The notes below the pieces were generated by a model, which saw nothing but the letters and a program-made list of their open reading frames with translations, made no database searches and was not told the DNA's origin. Below are positions 1-12,600 of a stretch of DNA of 64,000 nucleotides, in pieces (within the stretch, counting starts at the first letter, position 1; each line of letters begins with the position of its first letter). The stretch is from Trema orientale. Taxonomy: Eukaryota; Streptophyta; Magnoliopsida; Rosales; Cannabaceae. Made by a program: the position numbers and the translations under genes. The DNA lies in contig JXTC01000241.1 in NCBI GenBank assembly GCA_002914845.1, positions 218,155 through 282,154 of the forward strand, in the 5' to 3' direction.

Positions 1-649
1 TCAGGCAGATAAGGCAGAATACCAAGATCTATGTGTGACTTACTAAATTTGATAAAGTGCTTATTCAATGACCTTCACTTATGCAAGTACTTTTGTTTGG
101 GCTGATATGGGTTGATTCATATGCTTTTGTGCGTTTTACTGTTCCAAGCCCAGGAGACTCAGGCTGAGGCAGATGGTCTAGATCTGTTTGTATAAATACT
201 ACGATTTTTGAATAAGTAGACCAGTCAGCAGATTCTATTATGATATGCATGTTTGTCCGTGCATGATCATTTTTCTTTCTGTTATTGCTATTATTATTAT
301 TGTCTTTTGTGTTGTGTGTGCAGTGCCTATAACATAGTGTCTTTCTATTGTAAAATATTTTGCTTTCAGCAACGCCCTTTTCATTATGTTTCATCTCTAG
401 ACCAAACTTACTAATTGCTAATATATGCCTAGTTAGAGTGTAGAATATTTTCTTGCAAATTCTAACATTTTTGGTTTGCCTGTCATAATGGAGACCATTG
501 ACCTTTTGTAAAATACTTTGCCCTTTTCACTGCGTTTCATCTCTGGATTTTATTGCAACCAAATTACTTATATTTTATATATGCCAAGTTGGAGTGTATA
601 CTATTTTCTTGTAAATTCTAACATTTTGTTTCCGATTGTGTCTTTACAG
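1..649 (+). other. NPC1-like gene, upstream intron
   Basis: No exon is recognisable before the acceptor at 648-649, so this stretch is read as intron of the NPC1-like gene whose earlier exons lie outside the window. It holds a diverged direct duplication: about 344-470 resembles about 507-630 (shared TGTAAAATA, TTTCATCTCT, ATATATGCC and AAATTCTAACATTTT blocks). A small minus-strand open frame (65-394) has no recognisable protein character. Confidence 0.6.
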
Positions 650-3600
650 AATGGTTTGCATTTATTGGTCAGAAGGCACCCCCAGGTTTTCCTGGTTCGC
701 CTTATTCGATAAATTTTAAGTCAAGTGTTAGCGAGGCATCTGGAATGGATCCAATGAATGTGTCTGTTTATTCATGTGCTGATACTTCGCTAGGATGTTC
801 TTGTGGCGATTGCCTATTATCTCCTGCATGTTCTAATTTTGAACCTCCTTCTCCATCTAAAGAAGATGCTTGCTCAATTAAAATTGGACCTCTTAAGGTT
901 GGATTTGATGAATATAAATAAATCCTATCTGTTTGGTTCTTTTCTAGTTCTCTTTGGTTCATATATTCCCTAAATTCTTCTTTTTGGTTTTTAAAGGATA
1001 TTGTGAACCACTCTAATTATCTAACTGATAGATCATGGTGTTTTTCAGTTTTTTGATGCGTTCAGATATAACTTATCTCATTAACCTGGCAGGTCCGATG
1101 CATTGAACTTTCAGTTGCTATCTTGTATATACTTCTTGTATCTGCAGTCCTAGGGTGGGGATTTTCTCATCGTATGAGAGAAAGGAGGACACCTTCATCT
1201 AGTGTGGAACCATTATTGAATGTTCTCCATGATGAAACTGACTCTGGCAAGGTGAAAAAGAATGATTTCTCTCGAATGGTAGATTTGAAGTTTACTTTCA
1301 GATGTGATCAGCCTTGACAATCTAATGTCATGTGGTCTTTTAGCCACTCTTTGTTTGAAATATATTTTGTTCATCCAACCTTGTGAGTGTCCCCCTAATT
1401 TTATATCTATTTTTTGCTTAGTAAGCAGGAACACATTATATACTGCTTTTAATGTAGTCGTATGTTACTTGAGATTGATAAGGGATATCACTAAATGATT
1501 TTACTAGCATACTTTGTTACAAGCGTTGGGAACAACTCGTGTCAGTGTATTTGTTATTCCTCTTTTTCAATTTCTCCTCCCCCCCCAAAATACATATCGT
1601 TCTTTGGTGATTGGTGTGTTTGGGTTTCTATTTTTCACCAACTTGCTACAAGACTTGGTGGAGTTTCAATTCAAAGATCTAGTATGTGGTGTAGGTAGAG
1701 AGAGCCCAATTTCAATGTGTGGATTGTTAAAAAAAACTTCTTTGCGTTTCTTGAAAGTAGCATTTATTTCTAAGTTGATTGAAATTGATTGATGTTCTTA
1801 TATTGGTTGCTATTCTCTTCTGTATATATGCTTATGTTCATTTCTGAAGTATTTTTTGGCACCTTATTACGATTACTCTAGGGGGATGAGAAGGTTCCTC
1901 GAGTTACAGACGGGATCCAGCTATCTGCTGTTCAACATTACTTGTCAAACTTTTTCAGGTTTGCAATTTGCAATTCTACAATTACTTATAAGTTTACTGA
2001 CGTATCTGTTAAGTAACTTTTATATGCATCAGGGCTTATGGAGCATGGGTTGCTAGAAATCCCTATCTTGTCCTCTGTTCCTCGTTAGCAATTGTTGTTG
2101 TGCTTTGTCTTGGTCTAGTTTGTTTCAATGTGGAGACACGGCCAGAGAAGGTAACACATTTTTATCTTGAATTATTTCTCATTAATAATTTTATTATTTT
2201 TAATATAAGAACAAGAAGCAGAATTATCCTCTTAAATATCAAAGGATCTTACATTTACTGTGTCCAAATGAAACCAAGGTCGTGATCTCTTGGTTCTGCA
2301 AAAATTTATTTTTATAAACCAGCTTTTTTTTTGTTTGATGTGCCTGCTAATCTGGAATTCGATATAACTATATATGATACAAAGAAGGTTGTAAAGGAAT
2401 GTCTCAACTGGACCAAGGTTTGAACATTGTCTGTAACTTTGGGTTTTTATAAGACAACCTTGAACATAAGTTTTATGAGGTTTCGTGCAAATGTAAGTTG
2501 GAGACATAATTTGGCTTTTTTCAGGTTTAAACAGTATGTCCGTAAACTTGGCCAAGAGGCTTCATGCAAATGTCAGTTAGAAACATAATATTAACTGTTT
2601 TCCTGTTAACTCTAAAAGATGCAGAAACTATTGTGCATATTTTGTTGCTATTTAGATGAAACAATGTCCTGTTTTTCATGGAGGTTTGATCATGTATAAA
2701 ACATCGCAGCTTTGGGTAGGTCCTGGAAGTAGGGCAGCAGAAGAGAAACAGTTTTTTGACAGCCATCTTGCTCCCTTCTACAGGATTGAACAGGTTTGAA
2801 TACTGTTTTGTATAATGTTACTTTCTTTTCCGATGATCTGCTTTTTTTCTTCATCCATTGGCCTATATCACTTTGCATGGGAGAAAAATGCATCACCCTT
2901 TGCGGAGTTCTTTTGAACATTTCTGTTGGGTGGTAAATTAAGTATTTGTGCAATTTCACTGGAAACATATCTATCATGTTGTACTGTGTCTCAATTATGC
3001 AATGCAATGCAAAGGCAACAGTATGAGTGTAAATTCAGAACATCATCTCCTGGGCGTCCAAGTAAAGGCTTTCCGTGCTTTGAAGGGACATGTAAATTGA
3101 ATCTCGTATCTTTGAAATGATCTGCAGTTATTTTTGTTTACAATGCCTTTCCTGATTTAGTCCATGTATTTTGTTGTTACTTAGTTTTTGTTTTCTCCCC
3201 CCCCCCCCCCCCCCCTAATAACACATTTTCCTCTCCAACGTCTGGGCAAGCGACCAAGTATTGTTACAGAGGATAATATTCAGTTACTCTTTGAAATACA
3301 AAAGAAGGTAGTATAGGTGCTTGGTGCTGCTTCTCAAGTTGTTTGTTACCAATCTAAGAGGCATGATACGTTTTGATATGTTTGATTTGGTCTGTTTTGC
3401 TTAATTTTGACAGGTTGATGGAATTCGTGCAAATCATTCTGGCTTAATGGTATCTCTAACTGACATTTGCATGAAGCCTCTTGGCCAGGACTGTGCCACT
3501 CAAAGTATTCTTCAGGTTAAGCATGATATTTTAGTTTTATCTGGGAGAGGCTTAGGATGGGCTATGCTTTAGGGAACAAACTCTTCTATTTGTTCTTTAT

Positions 3601-6600
3601 TTTGATTTTGGAATTAAACATTTCATGTCTTTCAGAAATAAGTAGTTTCATTCAAACTATAATATTCCTTTTCTTTTTTCAAAATTTTTTCTACTTACAT
3701 ATTCCATTTCCTTTTTCCTTTCTCTTGAGATAGTATTTTAAAATGGACCCTGAAAACTATGACATGTATGGAGGAGTCGAACATGCTGAGTATTGTTTTC
3801 AGGTATGCCTTGGTAGCCAGCTTCCTTTTACTATCTCAATGTTGTTTGTTTGGAAACTATTCAATGCATTCTGTGCTTATTGCGTTTATACATTCCATGG
3901 ATTTTGTCCTTTGATATAAATTTAAAAGATTACTTACATATAATTTCTCACTTAGAAAAGAAAAAAAGAAAAAATTCTGCAGTACTATACTAAGAAATTG
4001 TGAACCTAAAGTGTGTATTTTTCCTTGAGGCTTTTGTTACTGTATGAAGTCCTTTTTTGTGTTCAATTTTTCTGTTTTTCCTTCGAATTGTATTGTGTTA
4101 TGGTTTGGTTATCATTTTATTGGTTTATAGTACATCTTGGTTAAATTTTTTCCCCCCTTGTTTCTGACTTATAATTACAGAATATATTTGCTTATTCGTG
4201 TTCAATCTACTGATTGTTGCGTTACCATGTTGTAGGGAGGTGTATGCATGTTTTTTTATGTGAATTATTGCTGTCGTGTTTTACTAAATTGGAATTATGT
4301 ATATATGGATATGGGTATTTGTCTGTTATGCTTAAATGGATAATTATTCTCTTCACCTCCCTTCCTTCAGCATTACTCTTCTGCCGACACATGTCTGAGT
4401 GCATTCAAGGCTCCACTTGATCCAAGTACTGCATTAGGAGGATTTCCTGGCAACAATTATTCAGAGGTAAAGATACATATCTGTTGCTCTAGTATTTTTC
4501 TACTTACTAATTTATTACAAATCTTTGAATTTCAGGCTTCTGCATTTGTTGTTACCTACCCAGTCAATAACGCGGTTGATAAAGTAGGTGGTGAGAATGG
4601 GAGGGCACTTGCTTGGGAAAAGGCTTTTATAAAGTTGGCAAAGGTTTGAGAACTGCTGGTCTAGTCTTCCGTTATTTATTTATTGCTTGAATTTCTTGCT
4701 TTTTGGTTATCTTTTGTATTGCTTGTCTCTGACCTTCTGGATTTTATATGGCACTCAATGTAGCAAGTTCTGCATATTTCTTTAGTTTCCACAAAAACTC
4801 CTAGGCATTATGTATTCATTTTGGTTGTTGTTTGTTTCTAAGTGTTCCTGGAAGAATTTTTTTCATCTTGCAACTCCATGGTTAAAAGAACTGATTGATA
4901 ACAGGTGGGGTTACAAAAACCAGACTTCAAGATTATCCCAGGTTCAAGTAACTGATTTCCTGAAACTTATAGTGTAACAAATTTCTGAGGGCTAATGGGG
5001 GTGAGCGAGATCTTGTATGGTCAACACTAACTGAACAGAAAAGTAAATGGAGTACCTATACTGTGGTTTATTATAAATATATAGTTTCTAATCTTATTTT
5101 CTCCCTTTCTTACATGTTCTATTTGGTTACAAAACTTCGGAGCTTCTTATATGCAAGTACTATGTAGTCTCTCTCTCTCTCTGCACGTTCTGTTCGGGCC
5201 TTAATTAATGTGAACATGGAGGCCCTGGTTAATGAGCATATGTAGTCTCTCTCTTTCACCCTCCTTATATACGAGTATTATGAGCGGGATTCTAGAGAAG
5301 GCCTAAATTAATGTTAATCTTATTTTCTTCCTTTCTTCTATGTTCTATTTGGTTACAAACCTTCGTGGCTTCTCATATGCAAGTATTACGAAAGATACGG
5401 CCTTAATTAATGTGAATATGTAGGCCTTGGTTACATATGGTTACAAACCTTCGTCGCTTTATATGCAAGTATTACGAAAGATACGGCCTTAATTAATGTG
5501 AATATGTGGCCTTGGTTAATGAGCATATGTAGTCTCTCTCTCTCCCCATTTTCTATTCAGTTATAAAACTTCTTAGAAACTTCGTGGGTTCGTATATGCA
5601 AGTATTATGAAAGAGAAGCCTTAGCATTAAATTAATGTGAATGTGTAGTCTCTCTCTCTCTCTCTCTCTCTCCCCTTTTAGGGGTGTCCACATTTGATAT
5701 GGCTCTTTTTTAATTTCCTAGTTGTTTTGCTTCTTTTCTTTCTGTCCAATTATTAGAATACGTGATTTATTTTAGGGCTTGCTAGACAACATTTTTATCT
5801 TTTCTGTTTTCTGTTTTAGCGAATTAGGGAAAAGATATTACATGTTTGAGGAAAATCTTCATTATTCATTTCTTCTTTTAACACAAAAAGGCACAGTATT
5901 GGCAAGCAAGCCCCCTAATAATCCATTGTGATTTCCTTGAAATGATGCTTTCATTTTCAAATTTTTGATGATAGGAGGAGCTGCTGCCTTTGGTTCATTC
6001 CAGCAATCTTACTCTTTCATTTTCATCCGAGAGTTCAATCGAGGAGGAGTTGAAAAGAGAGAGTACCGCAGATGTTATAACAATAGTGGTAAGTCCTTCA
6101 GCAATATTTACAATTTTTACTTAATAAATTTATTTTTTCGGGGTGTGGTTTGGTGAAGGTGGAGTGAGAGGAGAATAACCATGTTTTCATAATAATACTT
6201 TTTTTTTTCAGAATTATTGTTAATTTATTTCACACTTGCGAAAAGAATTGATTCACCATTTAAATTACTTCTGTTTTCAGTACGTTGGATAATTTATTCT
6301 CCCACTTTGAAATAAAATTGATAAACCATTTCACTGTCCTATTGAAATGGGATTTTTTTTAATGAAATAATAAATAAAACATACTATCCCCTTACATGTC
6401 CAACATCATTTCAGATAAGCTATCTGGTGATGTTTGCTTACATATCAGTGACCTTGGGAGATGCTTCTCGATTATCTTCTTTCTATCTATCATCGAAGGT
6501 AGGATTTAACCGTTACCTTTACCTTTACCTTTATTTAAGTTTCCTATATTTCTTATGCATGTACCTACTGCATTTGTTTTGTGTGTGAAATAATATGTTG

Positions 6601-9600
6601 CCATCTACTTCTTCCCTTTTAAGTTTATCCTTGGATTTACCGTGAATTTTTAAGAATGACAAACTTATATGATTTGATGTGTAAATGTAACGGAACTACT
6701 ACTTTTGACATAGTTCTGACAATCAATTTGAAAAAAAAAAAAAGAGTCCCTAGAAACATATAAGAAGGGATAATTAACAAATTTGTTACTAAGAAATTTA
6801 ATATGTTTATATGTTTCTGACTATGAATTTGGGAAAGCTATCCTCTCAGAACATTACATAAGGGACGAATTCAATACTAGTTACAGATCTGAAGTTATAG
6901 ATTTGTCATTTCTGTAAATTAAAGGACAACGCAAAACGGTAATATTTAAAATGTAATTAACTCTCAGTTAAATTGTCTTTATCACACTACTGATCATGCT
7001 GCTATAAGTGATAAAATTAACCAATGTAAATCTACTGGAATATCATGCATGACCACACGCATACAGTTATGAGGTATTATGTGAGCACTAGTACGTAGCT
7101 GTGCATTTAAGCATTAATATGTGAACATTAATTGCCTCTTTTATGCAAGTACAAATGCTGGGGAAACGAGGGAAGGTACTATCTGGTGTTTATGGAGACT
7201 AAATAGATGTAACTTGCGAAGGCTTGTCCTGTCTTTTCACGTTAGTAGTCCTATGCATATGCTGCCACACTGAGATAAACTTGTGAGGCAGTTGAAACTG
7301 ACGTATTTAAGTTCCTTGTGATGGGTGGATTCACTGGTACTATCTGGTGTTTATGGAGTCATTAAATAGATTTAACTTGCGAAGGCTTGTCCTGTCTTTT
7401 CACCTTAGTAGTCCCATGCATATGCTGCCACACTGAGATAAACTTGTGAGGCAGTTGAAACTGACATATTTAAGTTCCTTGTGATGGGTGGATTCACTGG
7501 TCTTAGGATCCATTGCCTGAAAATTTTAGACACATTTTAGGATATCTCTGGGACTCTTGTCTTCTTCTTCTTTTATTTATTTATTTACTCTTTCACAATA
7601 CCGTAGAGCTGTGGTACGTGGTTTTCTTTTGTTTTAGGTAAATTTGGTTATAATTTACAGACTAAATACATGGATACTGCATATTTACAACCTCTACCAT
7701 GTCCTTGCCTAAAGCTTTGTAGTAGTATATTATCGTTTTTGTATTATGCTAGAATTTTCAGATTATTGGTTTATGCTTAATATGTTCTGCTACTGATCTT
7801 GATCAATTGATTTCCAGGTGCTTCTTGGTCTTTCAGGAGTTGTTCTAGTCTTGCTTTCTGTCCTTGGTTCCGTGGGACTTTTTAGTGCTCTTGGAGTTAA
7901 ATCTACATTAATTATAATGGAAGTCATTCCTTTTCTTGTCCTGGCCGTAAGTGATTCAGAACTTGAATGAGTCTTTGAATAAATGATCTAGTATAGTGAA
8001 GTTTCCAGTCTATATTAATAGTAGGTGCTGCCATAGTAGGACGAGTTGCAAAACCAGTCCCTATTCACTCTTTCACCATCCTACTTCCTCAAGAAGTTTT
8101 CTTTGGTTGCCTCTTATATCATAGTTAGTGTCATTTACTGATGAGAGTAAGGATCCCAACTGGTTCTAGCAAATTATTGAGAGATTTTAGGAAATTAACA
8201 ACCTGAATGTGCATAATTTATAAAGCAGCTCATTACTAAATTGATGAAAATGCATCACATATTTTCTGATACTCTCTCCTGTTCCACATTTTTGGCTTCC
8301 CTGAAATTTACTAATAGAATTTGTTCTCGTCCTAGTAAGATTTGGACCCTCCAGAAGGATGAGTTTCTTGAGAAAGGATAAAGGGAACATGAATCTTATA
8401 CGTACTCATAAACCAGCAAAGTCGTATGGCTATGGTTGGCCGCTGTATCCTGCAGATTTTTGTATCCTGTCTTCTTCGTGCCGTGAGAAAATATAAATTC
8501 GAACATATAAACCAGCAGATTCCTATGGCTCTGTTTGGCCTCTGTATCTGCAGATTTTTGTATCCCTTCTTCGTGCCTTGAGAAAATATTCTCATTTTAT
8601 CTTTTATGTCCCAATTGTCCCAATTGTGATCAAAAGACAAATTGTAAAGCATATAAGCATGGGAAGTTCTTAAAGGAAGTATGAGAATATAAGATAAAAA
8701 AAAGAAGTACTATAGTGGCTAAAAAACAGGATAACAAAGCCTCCTCTCTGCAAGTTTAATTTTAATCCTCCCCTTTCTACAGTGTGAGCAATTTACTACT
8801 CAAGCTTTATGTTCTGTTCTGATCAACCTCTTCTTCCACCGTCTTTCCTATTTCTTGTTCAATCAGTTGTTTATGCTATATAATCTAATATCTTCTTCCT
8901 TTTGGCCACTGTAATTAGGTAGGTTTAGATAACATGTGTATATTGGTACATGCGTATATTACTACTCAAGCTTTATGTTCTGTTCTGATCAACCTCTTCT
9001 TCCACCCTCTTTCCTATTTCTTGTTCAATCAGTTGTTTATGCTATATAATCTAATATCTTCTTCCTTTTGGCCACTGTAACTAGGTAGGTGTAGATAACA
9101 TGTGTATATTGGTACATGCTGTTAAACGCCAATCATTGGAGTTACCTTTAGAACAACGAATAAGTAATGCACTCGTTGAAGTTGGTCCGTCCATAACGCT
9201 AGCTAGTTTATCTGAGATTCTAGCGTTTGCGGTGGGAAGTTTCATTTCTATGCCAGCCTGCCGAGTCTTCTCCATGTTTGCAGGTGACTTGTTTTATTTA
9301 TTTATTTTTCATCTCAATATACTGTCAGAAATATGTTGGAACTACTCTTTCCTTTATACTTGTGTTTCCCCTACTAAGTGTTCTCTCTCTTTCCGTTTCT
9401 TTTGCTAGCTTTGGCTGTTCTATTGGACTTCTTTCTGCAAGTTACTGCTTTTGTAGCCTTGATAGTTTTTGACTTTTCAAGAGCCGAAGATAACAGGATT
9501 GATTGTTTTCCATGCATAAAAATCCCTTCCTCGTCTATGGATCCTAGTGAGGGTATTCCTTTAAAGCTTTTATTTGGTATTATGTGGGTTCCGTGCAATG

Positions 9601-12600
9601 TATTTATTTATTTATTTGTTGTTTACAATATATGTTTTCTTTTGGGAGGGGGGCCAAATTTGGGTACAAGTTCTCCTAAGTAATGTACGTTCCTTTTCAG
9701 GGAGCAGTCATGGAAGAACTGGTTTGCTGACAAGATATATGGAGGTAGTTTTTTAGTGATTTGAATGGAAAATCATTTCTTTTGAGAGACACTAAATTAT
9801 TGATGTAATTTATCCAGTGTCTTCAATTTTATGGGTCAAGTGAACGAATCGTTAATAAGCTCTTATGTATCTTCTGTATATTGGTCTCAATTTAACTTCT
9901 GTGTCATTGTAGGAAGTTCATGCCCCAATTCTTGGGATTTGGGCGGTTAAAATGGTTGTCATTGCAGTCTTTTTAGCGTTTACTTTAGCAAGCATTGTAA
10001 GTTGGTTATGATCTACAATTTTCATTTTAATTATTATTCCATGTTTTAGCTTTCTGAGTACACAAAGTCATGGGCTCTTCGCATATTTTTATATTCTTAT
10101 AGGCACTATCTACAAGAATTGAACCTGGTTTAGAGCAGCAGATTGTTCTTCCTCGTGATTCATACCTTCAGGTCTTCTTCTCTCTTTTCATTATTTATTT
10201 ATTTATTTTATTTTCTTTAATGGAATTCCTTTCCTTTAATTTGTCTTGTTCACGGTTGTTTCATCCTCCTTACAGGGATATTTCAATAATATTTCCGAGT
10301 ATCTCAGAGTTGGACCCCCATTATATTTTGTTGTTAAGAATTTCAACTACAGGTATGTTGTCTTACTGTGGAAAAGTTAAAGGACTCATATTGCTATGGC
10401 TTTTGTTAAAATGAGTTTTATATGAATTCCTGTTTTCCCCCTTTCTATGGCTTCTGTTTATCAGCATGTCTCCATTTAAGGGGTGAAAGATTAAAAGAGA
10501 GAAGAATTTCGTTCTAACTTCATTATAATCTCTTTGTGTCAACAAGCTCATTTGAAATATTACTTTACTATGTTAAGTGTTAACTTGTTGTCTCAGCTCA
10601 CAGTCAAGACAAACAAACAAATTATGCTCCATCAGCGGCTGTGATTCAAACTCTCTTTTGAATGAGGTAATAGAATGCCTCGTGCACAATATAATGCAAA
10701 GCTAGATTGTGGAATTACTTTCCACATCAATATCCCATACACTTGTTATAGAATTATGTCTTTGAGCCACTGTTTCTTCATATCTCAATTCTGGGGTTGT
10801 AAACGTTTGCAATTTGTTGTATCGTTTCTCTTTGTGCCTTATATGAATATTACCTTTTGGGGCTGTAAACATTTGCAATTTGTTGTATCGTTTGTCTCTT
10901 TCTGCCTTGAATATTTCTTAGTGTCATATTGCCTGTCAGAATTCTCTCTCATTTGACACCTAAAACTTTTACGGTTGTGAAAGGAAAGGCATAATGTAAG
11001 TGAAATTTGATGCATAAGGATGAAGAGTAATACATACACCTCTTATCCTTCATTTTGCAGATATCAAGAGCATCTTTAACACCGGAATCAAGCTACATTG
11101 CTAAGCCAGCGGCATCTTGGCTTGATGACTTTCTTGTATGGATGTCACCAGAGGCTTTTGGTTGCTGTCGGAAGTTTATTAATGGTTCTTATTGTCCTCC
11201 TGATGATCAGGTTGGTCATGTTTTTCCTTTTACAGGACTTAAGGCTTGCTATTACTATTAGTGCTTTGACTTCCTTAGTTGTAAATTTTTATTCATGCGT
11301 GTGCATGAAGATATAATATTGGGTAAACCAGATTTTATCCTCCAAATAATTACTTTATTTGCACTATAATGTACGAAAATTATCACATTGCTCTCTAATC
11401 ACTTATTGTTAGTTTTAACTGTTCACAGATAACCTAAATGCGTGTGTTTTTTCTTTGAACATACATTATTGAATACTTGATGCAACTTTGTTTACATAAA
11501 AAAAGTGACATTCCGTAGAATTTAAACTGATCACAGTTTGGTAATTGCTATGATGCATCTGCATGTCCCTAAATTCATTTGCTGATATCAGCAATGCGCA
11601 CTCAAATATAAATTTCTTCACCTTTTAGATATATCTCCTTTATTATTTTCTTCTTGTAATTTTATTCAGTTTAGAGGATCATTAAATAGATTTTATTTAA
11701 AGATTTTTACTTTCCTACTTGCCTCTTGGATTATCTGGCATTAGTTACTGAATTTCTCCAGTATCAGGTAGTCTCATGGTCTGAGTTAGTCTCTTTCTTT
11801 ATACTAGTGGTTGTTTCTAGACAAAGATGTACTAAGTGGATCATCTTACTTTCCAGCCACCTTGCTGTACTCCGGATGAATCTCCTTGTGGCTTGGGCGG
11901 AGTGTGCAAAGACTGTACAACAGTAAGGCCCTTATCTGAACAGCTAAGACCATGACCATGTTTGAAACTACCTGGGTTCTCCACATTTAATTGGCTTTGT
12001 ATTTGTAAGGTGTTATATATATATAGTAGCTTCTAAAATAGTGAATGTCTAGAGAAATTGTAAGACACTAATGTTTTAAATTGTTAAACAGTGCTTTCGG
12101 CACTCAGATTTGGTTAATGATCGTCCATCTACAGTCCAATTTATGGAGAAGCTTCCATGGTTCCTGAATGCACTGCCATCTGCTGATTGTGCCAAAGGTG
12201 GCCATGGGGCTTATACCAACAGTGTGGATCTGAATGGTCTGTAAGATTAGCGGTCTTCTTTCCCCCTTAATTTCTTCAATTAAGACTCATGTATATTTGT
12301 GTACTGTGTTAGAAATTGTATGAAGTTTCTAATAGCTGAGTATTTCAGTTGCCAAAGTTTTGTTCTTACCTATTTTCAGGCTATGAGAGTGGCATTATAC
12401 AAGCCTCCGAGTTCCGTACCTATCACACACCAGTGAACAAACAAGTATAGCTGTTTGTAAATTGATGCTATAATATTATTTGGATGTACAACACCCAACG
12501 CCACACCACCTCCCCAACCCCCCCACCCAACCCCCCCAAAAAAAAAAAAAAAAGAGATTTTCATAGCGTCTCTTCAATTTAACTCTCATTGTCATCAGGT

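Larger units (their letters stand above)
6056..9552 (+). other. Sterol-sensing domain exons of the NPC1-like gene
   Basis: Five exons (end of 5975-6088, then 6415-6498, 7818-7946, 9085-9283, 9409-9552) encode the five-helix sterol-sensing domain, starting near STADVITIV and running through [15 protein letters not shown], a [13 protein letters not shown] segment, [14 protein letters not shown] and the [14 protein letters not shown] helix. In NPC1, SCAP and Patched this domain senses or carries sterol. The GVDN motif at the end of its fourth helix is the usual landmark of this family and is intact here. Confidence 0.85.
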
